A stretch of DNA of 64,000 nucleotides from Fundidesulfovibrio magnetotacticus. GTDB lineage: Bacteria; Desulfobacterota; Desulfovibrionia; Desulfovibrionales; Desulfovibrionaceae. The position numbers were made by a program, and so were the translations under genes. The stretch spans positions 1 to 64,000 of the forward strand of contig NZ_BLTE01000009.1 in assembly GCF_013019105.1 (NCBI RefSeq), read 5' to 3'. A model generated the notes under the pieces. It had not been told where the DNA came from, made no database searches, and saw nothing but the letters and a program-made list of their open reading frames with translations. Each line of letters opens with the position of its first letter. Within the stretch, counting starts at the first letter, position 1. Shown piece by piece: positions 29,762 through 38,405 of the stretch.

Positions 29762-29908
29762 ATGATCGCAACCCTGACCGCACTGCTGGCCATCGCCGCC
29801 CTGCTCGCCGGACTGGCCATGGGCCGCGTCGTGCGCCGGTCGGCCCGGCGCGAACGGCTCCCGCGCGACTTCGATTTCGGCCTCTACAAGCGCACGGAGC
29901 CCAAATGA
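29762..29908 (+). CDS. 48-residue single-pass membrane protein
   Basis: The short gene encodes an N-terminal transmembrane helix (TLTALLAIAALLAGLAMG), then a strongly basic stretch (RVVRRSARRERLPR) and a polar end (DFGLYKRTEPK). The positive residues after the helix predict a cytoplasmic C terminus. GGAGGT lies about six bases upstream of the ATG. Its stop overlaps the next start (ATGA, 29905-29908), so the two are coupled. It is the first gene after the second palindrome and its promoter. I do not recognise the family. Confidence 0.6.
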   Translation: MIATLTALLAIAALLAGLAMGRVVRRSARRERLPRDFDFGLYKRTEPK

Positions 29909-30435
29909 ACACGGTACGTTCCACGTCCAGACCGGCCCCGGATGCCGACATCCTGGCCCGGGATAACCCGGATTTCTTCGACTTGCTCTTCGATCCCGCC
30001 TGGCTGGGCATCCCCGCCGGGACCCCGGCTTCCGGCCGTGCCCTGACGCCCTCGGGGAGCTTCGTGGAGTTTTTCGTATCCGTTGTGGACGGGAGCATCC
30101 GCGAAGCGGGTTTTCTCACGGACTGCCCGCCATCGGCCTCCACCCCCGTCATGGCCTTGGCCTCGCTCTGGTGCGGGAGGGCGCGCGGGCTCACGCCGGA
30201 GCAGGCCGCCCGGCTGGAGGCCGAGGACATCCTGGCGTGCGGCATGGAGCCCCTGGACACGGCCCGTGCAGCGGCCGAAACCTGTCTGGCGGCCGCGCGA
30301 ACGGCGTTGGTCCGGGCAGCCTTGGTCCAGGAATGCGACGACGGGGCCCGCCCCCCCGGATGCTCCCCGGAATGCGCCGCGAAGCGCTCGCATCCCGGAC
30401 GATCCGCCGGACCGGCCTCCCCGCGCGGCGGGTGA
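29905..30435 (+). CDS. IscU/NifU-N-like protein with incomplete cysteine set
   Basis: The protein has 176 residues. About residues 30-135 resemble the iron-sulfur scaffold fold of IscU/NifU. FVEFFVSVVDGSIREAGFLTDC aligns with the IscU strand that ends in its second cluster cysteine, and a helix with ARGLTPEQA follows. The first scaffold cysteine (IscU ACGD region) is replaced by ALTPSG, and no HCS-type third site is clear. It may bind a metal differently or not at all. The last 35 residues are proline/arginine-rich and poorly conserved in appearance. It is coupled to the 48-residue gene by ATGA. Confidence 0.45.
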   Translation: MNTVRSTSRPAPDADILARDNPDFFDLLFDPAWLGIPAGTPASGRALTPSGSFVEFFVSVVDGSIREAGFLTDCPPSASTPVMALASLWCGRARGLTPEQAARLEAEDILACGMEPLDTARAAAETCLAAARTALVRAALVQECDDGARPPGCSPECAAKRSHPGRSAGPASPRGG

Positions 30436-30460
30436 CAAGCCCGGCCCGCTGGTCTATCCT
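30432..30460 (+). promoter_or_regulatory. candidate promoter of the dehydrogenase gene
   Basis: GTGACA (30432-30437) and TATCCT (30455-30460) are 17 bases apart and overlap the stop codon of the preceding gene. The dehydrogenase ATG is 27 bases downstream. Confidence 0.4.
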
Positions 30461-30486
30461 GCGGAAACCACAGGAGGGAACCCGCC

Positions 30487-31425
30487 ATGATCGCCGTCCG
30501 CTTCCACAAGGGAACCATGGAGCTGGCCGACTTGCCGCAACCGCCCCCCGGGCCTGGAGAGGCCCTGGTGCGCGTGCTGGTGGCGGGGATCTGCAATACG
30601 GACCTGGAATTGTTCAAGGGATACATGAACTTTTCCGGGACCCCGGGGCACGAATTCGTCGGCGTGGTCGAGCGCGCCCCGGACGCCCCGCACCTGGAAG
30701 GACGCCGCGTCACGGCCGACATCAACGCCGCGCCGGGGCACGGCGACCACCGCCACGCCTCCGGCAGGCGCGTCCTGGGCATCCTCGGCTGGGATGGAGC
30801 CTTCGCCCAATACATCCTCGCCCCGGTGGACAACCTCCACGCCGTGCCCGACACGCTCTCCGACGAGGCCGCCGTGTTTGCCGAACCCCTGGCCGCGGCC
30901 CTGGAGGTGGGCCAGCAGGTGCACATCCGCGCCACCGACCGACTGGCCGTGCTGGGCGACGGCAAACTCGGGCTGCTCATCGCCATGGCCCTGCGCCACC
31001 TCTGCCCCGGGCTCGTGCTTTCGGGCAAACACCCGGACAAGCTGGCCATCGCGTCCGCACAGGGCGTGCGCACAACCCTAGCGTCCGACATCGCAGGCCC
31101 CTTCGACATCGTTGTGGAAGCCACTGGCCGCACCCAGGGCCTGGAAGCCGCCCTGGACCTCGTGCGCCCCGAAGGGACCGTGGTGCTCAAGTCCACCACC
31201 GAGGCCAAGACGCCAGTGAACCTCGCCCGCGTGGTGGTCCAGGAGATCACCCTCGTGGGCTCGCGCTGCGGCGACACGGCCCTGGCCCTGGACCACCTGG
31301 CCCGGGGCCTGGTGGAACCTTCCGGCCTCGTGGAGGCCGTCTACCCCTTGGAGCGCTTCCGGGAAGCCTTCGAGAGCGCCGCGCGCCCCGGCGCCAGGAA
31401 GGTGCTGGTGCGCGTCTCCCGCTGA
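30487..31425 (+). CDS. zinc-type alcohol dehydrogenase (MDR) lacking the structural-zinc lobe
   Basis: This 312-residue medium-chain dehydrogenase has catalytic-zinc residues in GICNTDLELFKGY and GTPGHEFVGVVE, a nucleotide-binding segment RLAVLGDGKLGLLIAMAL, and a close with PLERFREAFE. The four-cysteine structural-zinc loop usual in this branch is replaced by INAAPGHGDHRHASG, with no cysteine, and the protein is shorter than the roughly 340-residue norm. The substrate is unknown; related enzymes act on alcohols or polyols. AGGAGG lies ten bases upstream of the ATG. Confidence 0.75.
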   Translation: MIAVRFHKGTMELADLPQPPPGPGEALVRVLVAGICNTDLELFKGYMNFSGTPGHEFVGVVERAPDAPHLEGRRVTADINAAPGHGDHRHASGRRVLGILGWDGAFAQYILAPVDNLHAVPDTLSDEAAVFAEPLAAALEVGQQVHIRATDRLAVLGDGKLGLLIAMALRHLCPGLVLSGKHPDKLAIASAQGVRTTLASDIAGPFDIVVEATGRTQGLEAALDLVRPEGTVVLKSTTEAKTPVNLARVVVQEITLVGSRCGDTALALDHLARGLVEPSGLVEAVYPLERFREAFESAARPGARKVLVRVSR

Positions 31426-31486
31426 AGCGTGCGTCCCGGAGAGGCTCCCCCGCGCGGTCAGGCCCGGGTCGGGATCGATACGCCGT

Positions 31487-32107
31487 TCAGCGCGCCCGGA
31501 GCAGGAGCGTCACGCCCCGGATCACGTTGCCGCTACGCGTGGGCGCGGGAGCCTCCGACAGGGCCTCCACCACGCCGCCCGCCCGCTCCGCCAGCGCTTC
31601 CAGCCCTTCGGGCGTAAAGTGCCGGGCCAGATAGAGCAGTCGCCCCCCCTGGCACACGGGGAACGCGCCCTCGGGCAATCCGAGCGCCCTGCCCTCCGCG
31701 TACCGGGATGCATAGAGCGGCTGGTCCTCGGTCATCAGGAAATCCTGCACGCCCACCAGCCCCCGGCTGGCCCGCAGCGCCTGGGCCAGCACGCCCGCAA
31801 GGACCTCGTCGTCCGGGAGCACCGTAAGCACAGCCCGCAACGTCACCAGATCGGCCGCGCCAGCCCTCACCGGCAGACGCCCCGCATCGCCCGACGCCAC
31901 GCGCCGTCCGGCCCTCGCGGCGCGTCCGAGACTGGGCAGGTTCACGTCCAGCCCGATGTAAACGCAGCCCAGGGACTCCACCTCTCCCGCGATGCCCGCC
32001 TCGCCGCAGCCCACGTCCAGCACCAGCGCCCCGGGAACGAGCGCGCGCCGGAACAACTCCGGGAAAGCCAGGGACGAAGGGACCTTGTGCGTTGTGCGCC
32101 AATCCAT
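31487..32107 (-). CDS. class I SAM-dependent methyltransferase
   Basis: The start is taken at ATG 32107 (MDWRTTHKVPSSL), giving 206 residues; a GTG at 32149 in the same frame is possible. The SAM-binding motif I is ALVLDVGCGEAGIAGEV, followed by the acidic YIGLDVN and a motif II-like AADLVTLRAVLTVLPDDEVL. The rest is a variable substrate region. The target could be a small molecule or protein; neighbours give no hint. It is convergent with the dehydrogenase and I see no terminator between them. Confidence 0.7.
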   Translation of the reverse strand: MDWRTTHKVPSSLAFPELFRRALVPGALVLDVGCGEAGIAGEVESLGCVYIGLDVNLPSLGRAARAGRRVASGDAGRLPVRAGAADLVTLRAVLTVLPDDEVLAGVLAQALRASRGLVGVQDFLMTEDQPLYASRYAEGRALGLPEGAFPVCQGGRLLYLARHFTPEGLEALAERAGGVVEALSEAPAPTRSGNVIRGVTLLLRAR

Positions 32108-32149
32108 GTCCACGGCATACGCCCCGGTTCGGGAGCCTGTAAAGCGCAC

Positions 32150-32483
32150 GCCGGTCGATGCGCCGGGCGGCGCTTAGTAGCCTCGCGGCTCATGAACCCG
32201 CGCATCCCAAGGGAGTGAAGGCGCGATGCGCGCCGTCCCACACGAAAAAACCGGCCTTCCCGTGTCTGAACAAGCTGGTGAGCCTGTGCGTGTCCCGGCC
32301 CGGGCCTGGGTTTCGCGGGCCATTCCATGGAGACCGTCCGCGACTGCACGCGCTTCGGAGAGTGTCTGGACTAGCGCCCGTACGGACGGCCTTTCCGGTA
32401 TGCTCCATGAACTGCTGGCCCCCTACGACGCCCACAAGGCCGCCGGAACGCCGTGAGGGACGCCGCGCCGGACGGCCTGCCGG
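32150..32483. other. gene-poor stretch
   Basis: Several short frames are open but none has the third-position GC bias of real genes here. A plus-strand frame ends near 32456 with LHELLAPYDAHKAAGTP, which could be the remnant tail of a decayed gene. No repeat or RNA structure is evident. Confidence 0.35.
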
Positions 32484-33257
32484 TCACTGTGGCGTCAATC
32501 CGGTGATGTGCCCTGCCCGCTCGTAGGCCCAGGTGAAAGGCGCTGTATCGACGTTGACGATGCCCACGAACGGGGTGTTGAGGTCGATGATCGTCGTGAT
32601 GACGAGCATGATCATGATGAACGTGCAGACTTCATAGGCGATCTGGGTCTTCTTGTTGTTGACCCTCGTGAGATAGGCCTTGATGAGCATTACGTAATAC
32701 CCCACCACGATCAGGCAGAAGATCATCGGGTGCAGGTTCTCCTTGGCCTTGACTCTCCGCGTCAGGCGCGACTTGCTTATGTCCGCGAGTTCGCTCAGCA
32801 ACAGGCGGTGGATGGTCTCGTCGTTTTTTGTTCGGAGAGTCGTCTTGTAGGCCTGCTCCCACAACCTGTCGAACGCAGCCGAGGCTTCTCTCGACAGGGT
32901 GCCGGAGCGCATGGCCACGAGATCATGCTCAACGACATCCTTGGCATACCGCACCAGGGATTTCTTCAATTCAACCGCGTCGGAGAGCCCGCCCATCAGC
33001 CGCGCTGCCGAAAGGATCGATTCCACTTCCTTGCGCGTGTCGTCCTGCACGCCGTTGAAGTTGATCAGAAGCGTGACCAGGGCCATGCTCAGGAAGATGG
33101 AATAGAGCGTGTTGAAGAGGCTGTAGTTGGCAATGGTCTCCGACAACTGCCCCGTTGGCTGGTAGTCGAACCATTTGACGAGCAAAAAATAGAGTATTGT
33201 GGGGATGCCCAACACCACCAAGGCCAACCCTTCGTTCACTACAAACATGTTGTCCAT
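32484..33257 (-). CDS. DUF4239 (bestrophin-like) membrane protein
   Basis: The start at ATG 33257 gives 257 residues (MDNMFVVNEGLALVVLGIP). Two N-terminal hydrophobic helices (about residues 8-28 and 48-68) flank a polar loop. A cytoplasmic helical domain follows, then two more helices near residues 180-235. This layout fits the DUF4239 family, whose members resemble bestrophin channels; function is unproven. Base composition is lower in GC than the chromosomal norm. A 12-base G tract lies about 97 bases upstream of the start. Confidence 0.65.
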   Translation of the reverse strand: MDNMFVVNEGLALVVLGIPTILYFLLVKWFDYQPTGQLSETIANYSLFNTLYSIFLSMALVTLLINFNGVQDDTRKEVESILSAARLMGGLSDAVELKKSLVRYAKDVVEHDLVAMRSGTLSREASAAFDRLWEQAYKTTLRTKNDETIHRLLLSELADISKSRLTRRVKAKENLHPMIFCLIVVGYYVMLIKAYLTRVNNKKTQIAYEVCTFIMIMLVITTIIDLNTPFVGIVNVDTAPFTWAYERAGHITGLTPQ

Positions 33258-33353
33258 GGAGACCACTCTAACCTGCCTTTGCGCGATGACGTCAAAACTA
33301 CAACCGTGCAGCAGCATGATACAGCACGTCGCTTCCCCATGCCAGAAGGGTGA

Positions 33354-33365
33354 GGGGGGGGGGGG
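33354..33365. repeat. 12-base homopolymeric G tract
   Basis: Twelve consecutive G residues on the plus strand (C on the minus strand) lie between the DUF4239 gene and the copper chaperone gene. On the minus strand the tract ends nine bases upstream of a poor -35 that precedes TATCAT (33321-33316). Tracts of this length are unstable in replication. Confidence 0.9.
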
Positions 33366-33417
33366 CGGAGTCGGCCTCGGAGCGCGTCGGCCGGCTCCGG
33401 TGTTTGCGTTGCGCGGC

Positions 33418-33630
33418 TTAGCGATACCCTCCGGGGGTGAAGCCAGCGTTGTCGATGGCGGACTTGACCGCCGCGTCGAGGCCATCCTTGGTCTCGGTGT
33501 AGGTGGCAGTTCCGAAGGTGAGGTCCACCTTCACGTCGGTCACGCCGTCCAGGGCCGACAGGGCCTTCGTCACGGACGCCACGCAGTGGTTACAGCTCAT
33601 GCCTTTCACTTCGATGGTCCTGGTTTTCAT
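33418..33630 (-). CDS. copZ: CopZ-like heavy-metal chaperone
   Basis: This 70-residue single HMA domain has the copper-binding loop GMSCNHC (C13 and C16) and the ferredoxin-like fold pattern (VASVTKALSALDGVTDVKVDL). It ends soon after NAGFTPGGY. Such proteins carry Cu(I) to P-type ATPases or to the CueR-type regulators. No copper ATPase is visible in the window, so the partner lies elsewhere. The gene appears to stand alone. Confidence 0.88.
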   Translation of the reverse strand: MKTRTIEVKGMSCNHCVASVTKALSALDGVTDVKVDLTFGTATYTETKDGLDAAVKSAIDNAGFTPGGYR

Positions 33631-34433
33631 GCTTCCCTCGCTTGATGGGTTCGATGGCCGCCACTCTACGCCATCGCCCCCCTGGTCGCCAACCCCGGGG
33701 CCGACCCGAACCTACAGGATCAATAAGAAAACCACGCGACAGCCCCGGCCTTTCTCCCCTGCCAGAAAGAACTGCCCTCCGGCGTCAGGAGACGCCAGCG
33801 CTCCCGCCCGGGCAGCGCCGCCGGGGCGCTTGGGGGACAGTCCAGGGACGTGCTTGAAGGCGTCGCCGCAGGCGCTTTTCGAGACATGGCCCTGGGCAAG
33901 CGCAAAGTTCGGGACCAAGGCGTCCCACCCTCGCCGGGCTTATTCGACCACATGCACCCGCCGCAAGGCGAGGGCTATCAGGGGTATGGCCCCAGAGACC
34001 GCACGGTTTCCCTATGCTCACGCGGGTTCTGCACGAACAGATGCCGTGCAGATGCTCGGCCGCCAGGCCGACGGGGTGTTCAACGCGACCGGGAACCCGA
34101 TCCTGGTCCCCTCCAGACAGCTGAAGTCCGTGGAACAGGGCACTGCGGCCCAGGTCTGGTGCGCCAGGAGCCCCCGGCGGGAGGGCATGGCGGGGTGTGC
34201 TGCGAGAACCGCGAGGTGGCGCGGGTGATGCAAATGGATGCAGGCATCGCGACCATGGCGGACGCTGACCGACCGGGGTGCCGCCCTTCCCGGTGGATCC
34301 GGCCGGAGCCCCGGCGTCTCCGGCGCTTGCGCGATACGCTGCTCGCCTCAGGCGAGGACGACGCCACGCCGTCGCCTAGCAATTGAGCGTCCAGGGCCCC
34401 CGCCTGGACGGGTCCGGTGCCGCGCCCCGGCGC
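33631..34433. other. 800-base stretch without a convincing gene
   Basis: Open frames on both strands have mixed third-position use (GC3 nearer 75 percent in one I counted), and I recognise no product. A minus-strand frame at 33712-33918 (68 codons) and plus-strand frames reaching 34386 are the longest. The region may hold decayed genes. A perfect 8-bp hairpin at 34388-34410, past the hisA stop, may end the his transcript, but it has no T-run. Confidence 0.4.
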
Positions 34434-35168
34434 TTACGCCTGGCCTTCCAGCCAGAGCATGGCCTCGGCGAAATCCAGGGTCCCGGTGTAAAGGGCGCGT
34501 CCGCTGATCACCCCGTCCAGCCCCTTGGCGGCCAGGGGGGCCAGGGCTTTCAGGTCGTCCAGGGTGGCCACGCCGCCCGCCGCGATGACGGGCAGCTTCG
34601 TCTTGGCCAGCAGGGACTCCATGGCCCCAAGGTTCACGCCCGACTGCATGCCGTCGCGGCTGATGTCGGTGTAAACCAGAAAGGCCGCGCCCTGGGCGTG
34701 CAGACGGGGCAGCACGTCGTCCACGGTCTGGCCCGAGTCCTCCACCCAGCCCTTGGTCTTGAGGCGTCCGGCGTCGGCGTCCAGGGAAACGCCGATGCGC
34801 CCGGGGAGGGCTTTACAAAGCTGGCCGAAGCGGTCGGGGTCCGCGAGGGCCATGGTGCCGATGAGCAGGCGCGAGACGCCAGCGTCGGCGTAGGCCTGGG
34901 CGGTGGCGAGATCGCGCACGCCGCCGCCCAGCTGCACCGGGATGTCCCCGGCGAGCTTGCAGATCTCGCCCACCAGGGCCTTGTTGCGCGGCTCGCCCTC
35001 GAAGGCCCCGTCCAGGTCCACCACGTGGAGGGCCTTGGCGCCCATGCCCAGCCAGTGGGCGGCGGCGGTCACGGGGTCCTTGTCGAACACGGTCACCTGG
35101 TCGGCCAGCCCCTGCTTGAGGCGCACGCACTGGCCGTCCTTGATGTCGATGGCGGGATAGAGGATCAC
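34434..35168 (-). CDS. hisA: ProFAR isomerase
   Basis: HisA isomerises ProFAR to PRFAR in histidine synthesis. The 244-residue TIM barrel begins [19 protein letters not shown] with the catalytic aspartate, and has [38 protein letters not shown] with the second catalytic aspartate, and [13 protein letters not shown] chose GTG 35168, overlapping the stop of the lipoprotein gene (GTGA), with AAGGA eight bases upstream. hisH and hisF are at 61-63 kb, hisB is two genes upstream. Confidence 0.93.
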   Translation of the reverse strand: MILYPAIDIKDGQCVRLKQGLADQVTVFDKDPVTAAAHWLGMGAKALHVVDLDGAFEGEPRNKALVGEICKLAGDIPVQLGGGVRDLATAQAYADAGVSRLLIGTMALADPDRFGQLCKALPGRIGVSLDADAGRLKTKGWVEDSGQTVDDVLPRLHAQGAAFLVYTDISRDGMQSGVNLGAMESLLAKTKLPVIAAGGVATLDDLKALAPLAAKGLDGVISGRALYTGTLDFAEAMLWLEGQA

Positions 35169-35812
35169 AGTCCGAATTCCTTGAGTCCTTGTTCGATGGC
35201 TTCGCGGGCGAGTTCGGCGGCGGTGACCCACTGGCCCTTGCGCTTGAGGAACTTGTCGGCGTCCAGGAGGTTATCCGACAGGGCGCGCTGCTGGTAGTCG
35301 TAGTGGAAGTGGTTGATCAGGCCGCCGGTCTTCACGTTGACCAGGTAAAGATCCAGGATGACCCAGGCCGGGCTGGTGGAGCCGACGGCGGAGCCTTCGC
35401 GCTCCTTCCAGTGGATCACCTTGGGCACCACCAGATACTGCACGTCGGCGCAGCGGCCCACGTCCTGCCAGTATTTGAGGGTGGCCATGCGGTTGGCTTC
35501 CTGGGGCTTCTTGACGGAATCGACGCAGGGCACCACGCGGGCCGCGCCGAAGACGTTGCGGTCGGGGCCGATGGGCAGGGCCTTGGCCATGATGGTGTCG
35601 AGCTGGTCCATGGCGTCGGCCTTGGGGGGGGTGACGCGCTCGGGCAGATAGCCCGCCAGGAGGTCCCAGGGGTTCTGGGCCACGCTGAAGGGGGCCACGG
35701 CCACGTTGAACTGCGGGTTGATCTTGTTGTCCACGCTCGGACGGCGGGCGCAGGCCCCGGCGGCCAGGAGGGCCAGCAACGCGATGAGGACGAGATAACG
35801 GTGAGTGCGCAT
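35165..35812 (-). CDS. putative lipoprotein between hisB and hisA
   Basis: The start at ATG 35812 gives 215 residues with a signal peptide ([16 protein letters not shown]) and a cysteine at about residue 21 that could be lipidated, though the lipobox is not ideal. The mature part has mixed alpha/beta character ([17 protein letters not shown] and [15 protein letters not shown]), reminiscent of outer-membrane-associated lipoproteins of unknown function. It overlaps hisB (TGATG) and hisA (GTGA), so it is cotranslated with histidine genes by position, not by known function. Confidence 0.6.
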   Translation of the reverse strand: MRTHRYLVLIALLALLAAGACARRPSVDNKINPQFNVAVAPFSVAQNPWDLLAGYLPERVTPPKADAMDQLDTIMAKALPIGPDRNVFGAARVVPCVDSVKKPQEANRMATLKYWQDVGRCADVQYLVVPKVIHWKEREGSAVGSTSPAWVILDLYLVNVKTGGLINHFHYDYQQRALSDNLLDADKFLKRKGQWVTAAELAREAIEQGLKEFGL

Positions 35813-36393
35813 CAGCCTAGGCTCCCTTTGGTGCTCGGGACGCCCGCCCGGCCCGGCGCGCAGGCCTGGCGCAGGGCCACGCCCAGCGCCTTGAACGCCG
35901 ATTCGAGCAGGTGGTGTCCGTTCTTGCCGTAGAGCATCCGAAGATGCAGGTTCATGTGGGCCTTGCCAGCCAGGGACTTGAAGAACTCCCGCCACACGTC
36001 CTTTTCCTCGCCCGCCACTTGGGCAGGGAGAGGGTCGTCCTCGTAGACCAGATAGGCGCGTCCGGAGAGGTCCACCACGGCTTCGGAGAGGGCCTCGTCC
36101 AGGGGGAAGCGGGCGAAGCCGACGCGGGTGATGCCCGCCTTGTCGCCCAGGGCATCGGCCATGGCCTGGCCGAGGCAGAGGCCCACGTCTTCCAGGGTGT
36201 GGTGGGCGTCCACGTGGAGGTCTCCCTTGCAGAAGACCTTCAGGTCGAAGCCGGACCAGAAGGCCAGCAGGGTGAGCATGTGGTCGGCGAACCCCACGCC
36301 CGTGGAGACCTCGGCCGTGCCCTGGCCGTCCAGGACGAGTTCCAGCTCGATGGAGGTCTCGCGGGTGGTGCGGTTCACCACGGCCCTACGCAC
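35812..36393 (-). CDS. hisB: imidazoleglycerol-phosphate dehydratase
   Basis: HisB removes water from IGP in histidine synthesis. The 193 residues carry [16 protein letters not shown], the metal-binding [33 protein letters not shown] and a second set in [28 protein letters not shown] chose the GTG at 36393, which overlaps the end of tatB and has AAGGAG eight bases upstream. The frame continues upstream only as shadow of tatB. It is the monofunctional dehydratase without a HisB phosphatase domain. Confidence 0.93.
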   Translation of the reverse strand: MRRAVVNRTTRETSIELELVLDGQGTAEVSTGVGFADHMLTLLAFWSGFDLKVFCKGDLHVDAHHTLEDVGLCLGQAMADALGDKAGITRVGFARFPLDEALSEAVVDLSGRAYLVYEDDPLPAQVAGEEKDVWREFFKSLAGKAHMNLHLRMLYGKNGHHLLESAFKALGVALRQACAPGRAGVPSTKGSLG

Positions 36394-36847
36394 GGCCGGA
36401 CTCCTTGGCCGCATCGGCCGGGGCGGCCGCTGCCGTCTGGGCGGTAGCGGCCGGTGCGCCGGTTTTGGCTTCGGCGGCAGGCTTGGCCTCGGCGCTCTGG
36501 GCGGAGGCCGTCTTGGTTGCATCGGCAGCAGCCGCCGTGGGGGCGGCCTTGTCGTCCGCGCCGGGCTTTGCCGCCGTCTCGACGGGGGACTGCGCGGGCT
36601 TGCCGGCGTCGGCCTCGGAGGGCGCGGCGTCGCCGAAGAGTTCCTTCTTGGTCTCTTCGATGCGCTTGGCCTCGTCGGCCTTTTCGATCTCCCGCTCCAG
36701 GGTGGACTTCACGTCCGTGCTCATGCGCCGGAACTCGGAGATGCCCTTGCCCAGGGACTTCATCAGGTCCGGCAGCTTGGAAGGACCGATGAGCACCAGG
36801 GCGACGATGAGGATGATGACGAGTTCCGTGGAACCGATGCCAAACAT
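36386..36847 (-). CDS. tatB: Sec-independent translocase TatB-like protein
   Basis: This 153-residue TatA/B family protein has a periplasmic stub, one transmembrane helix ([14 protein letters not shown]), the [14 protein letters not shown] hinge and amphipathic helix, then a long alanine/lysine/proline-rich tail. The glutamate after the stub (GSTELV) and the helix ending favour TatB over TatA. It helps recognise twin-arginine substrates, important for periplasmic hydrogenases and dehydrogenases in such organisms. No tatC is seen here. It lies 4 bases after guaA. Confidence 0.82.
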   Translation of the reverse strand: MFGIGSTELVIILIVALVLIGPSKLPDLMKSLGKGISEFRRMSTDVKSTLEREIEKADEAKRIEETKKELFGDAAPSEADAGKPAQSPVETAAKPGADDKAAPTAAAADATKTASAQSAEAKPAAEAKTGAPAATAQTAAAAPADAAKESGRA

Positions 36848-36851
36848 GGGT

Positions 36852-38405
36852 CTACTCCCATTCGATGGTCGCGGGCGGCTTGGACGAGATGTCCAGGACC
36901 ACCCGGTTGATGCCCTTCACTTCGTTGATGATGCGGTTGGAGATGCGCGCGAGGATGTCGGTGGGCACGCGGGACCAGTCGGCGGTCATGGCGTCGAGGG
37001 AGTCCACGATGCGCAGTGCGCAGACGTTCTCGTAGGTGCGGTCGTCGCCCATGACGCCCACGGTCTTGAGGGGCAGGAGCACGGCGAAGCCCTGCCAGAC
37101 CTTGCGGTACCAGTCCGAGGCCTTGAGTTCGGCCTGAACGATCTTGTCCGCGCGGCGCAGGATCTCCAGGCGCTCGCGGGTGATGTCCCCGATGATGCGG
37201 ATGGCCAGGCCCGGCCCCGGGAAGGGGTGACGCCAGATGATGGACTCGGGCAGGCCCAGTTCGTAGGCCACCTTGCGCACTTCGTCCTTGAAGAGTTCGC
37301 GCAGGGGCTCCACGAGCTTGAGGTCCATCTTCTCGGGCAGCCCGCCCACGTTGTGGTGGCTTTTGATGACCACGCTGGGCCCGCCCTTGAAGCTCACGGA
37401 CTCGATCACGTCCGGGTAGAGGGTGCCCTGGGCCAGCCACTTCACGCCGGGGATGGCCTTGGCTTCCTTCTCGAAGACCTCGATGAAGCCGTAGCCGATG
37501 ATCTTGCGCTTCTGCTCCGGGTCCTCGACGCCCGCGAGGCGGTCCAGGAAGAGGTCCTGGGCCTGGACGTACTTGAGGTTCAGGTCGAAGTGCTCGCGCA
37601 GATACGTGACCACCTCATCGCCTTCGTTGTGGCGCAGGACGCCGTTGTCCACGAAGATGCAGTGCAGGCGCTTGCCGATGGCCTTGTGCAGCAGCACGGC
37701 CACCACGGTGGAGTCCACGCCGCCGGAGAGGGCGCAGACCACGTGGTCGTCGCCCAGCTTTTCGCGCAGGGCCTTCACCTCGGCCTCCACGAAGCTGGCC
37801 ATGGTCCAGCCGGTGCGCACCTTGGCGATCTTGAACAGGAAGTTGTTCAGGATGGTCGTGCCGTCCTCGGTGTGGGCCACCTCGGGGTGGAACTGGAGGG
37901 CGAAGATGTTGCGGGAGGCGTCCTCCATGGCGGCGGCGGGCACGCTCTGGGTGGATGCCGTCACGGTGAAGCCGTGGGGGACGTCCACCACGTGGTCGCC
38001 GTGGGACATCCAGACCGTGCGGGGCTTGTCGGTCTCCACGCCCTCGAAGAGGATGCCGGGTTTGTCCACGGAGAGTTCGGCCCGTCCGTACTCGCGCTCC
38101 TTGGCGGCGGCCACCTGGCCACCGGGCAGGGAGTGGGCCAGCAGCTGCATGCCGTAGCAGATGCCCAGCACGGGCGCGCCCAGTTCGAGCACGGCGGGAT
38201 CGAGCCTGGGCGAGTCTTCGTCGCGCACGCTGGCGGGGCCGCCCGAGAGGATCACGGCCTTGGGGGCGATGGCCCTGAGCGCCTCGGCGGAGAGGGTGCA
38301 GGGGTGGATTTCCGAATAGACCCCGGCCTCGCGCACGCGCCGCGCGATGAGCTGGGTGTACTGGGAGCCGAAGTCCAGGATGACGACGGTGTCTTGGTGC
38401 TGCAT
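36852..38405 (-). CDS. guaA: GMP synthase (glutamine-hydrolysing)
   Basis: GuaA aminates XMP to GMP. The 517 residues have a class I glutaminase domain with nucleophile cysteine in [17 protein letters not shown] and the histidine-glutamate in [13 protein letters not shown]. An ATP pyrophosphatase domain follows with [18 protein letters not shown], and a C-terminal dimer domain ends PPATIEWE. It starts immediately after guaB, forming the classic guaBA pair within the long minus-strand run. Confidence 0.96.
   Translation of the reverse strand: MQHQDTVVILDFGSQYTQLIARRVREAGVYSEIHPCTLSAEALRAIAPKAVILSGGPASVRDEDSPRLDPAVLELGAPVLGICYGMQLLAHSLPGGQVAAAKEREYGRAELSVDKPGILFEGVETDKPRTVWMSHGDHVVDVPHGFTVTASTQSVPAAAMEDASRNIFALQFHPEVAHTEDGTTILNNFLFKIAKVRTGWTMASFVEAEVKALREKLGDDHVVCALSGGVDSTVVAVLLHKAIGKRLHCIFVDNGVLRHNEGDEVVTYLREHFDLNLKYVQAQDLFLDRLAGVEDPEQKRKIIGYGFIEVFEKEAKAIPGVKWLAQGTLYPDVIESVSFKGGPSVVIKSHHNVGGLPEKMDLKLVEPLRELFKDEVRKVAYELGLPESIIWRHPFPGPGLAIRIIGDITRERLEILRRADKIVQAELKASDWYRKVWQGFAVLLPLKTVGVMGDDRTYENVCALRIVDSLDAMTADWSRVPTDILARISNRIINEVKGINRVVLDISSKPPATIEWE

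Noticed and set aside
32226-32456. A 76-codon plus-strand frame between the methyltransferase and DUF4239 genes
   Set aside because: Codon bias is weak, no start signal is seen, and only its tail looks protein-like.
33712-33918. A 68-codon minus-strand frame in the gene-poor stretch
   Set aside because: Third-position GC is only about 75 percent against over 90 for real genes, no ribosome site is seen, and the product is unknown.
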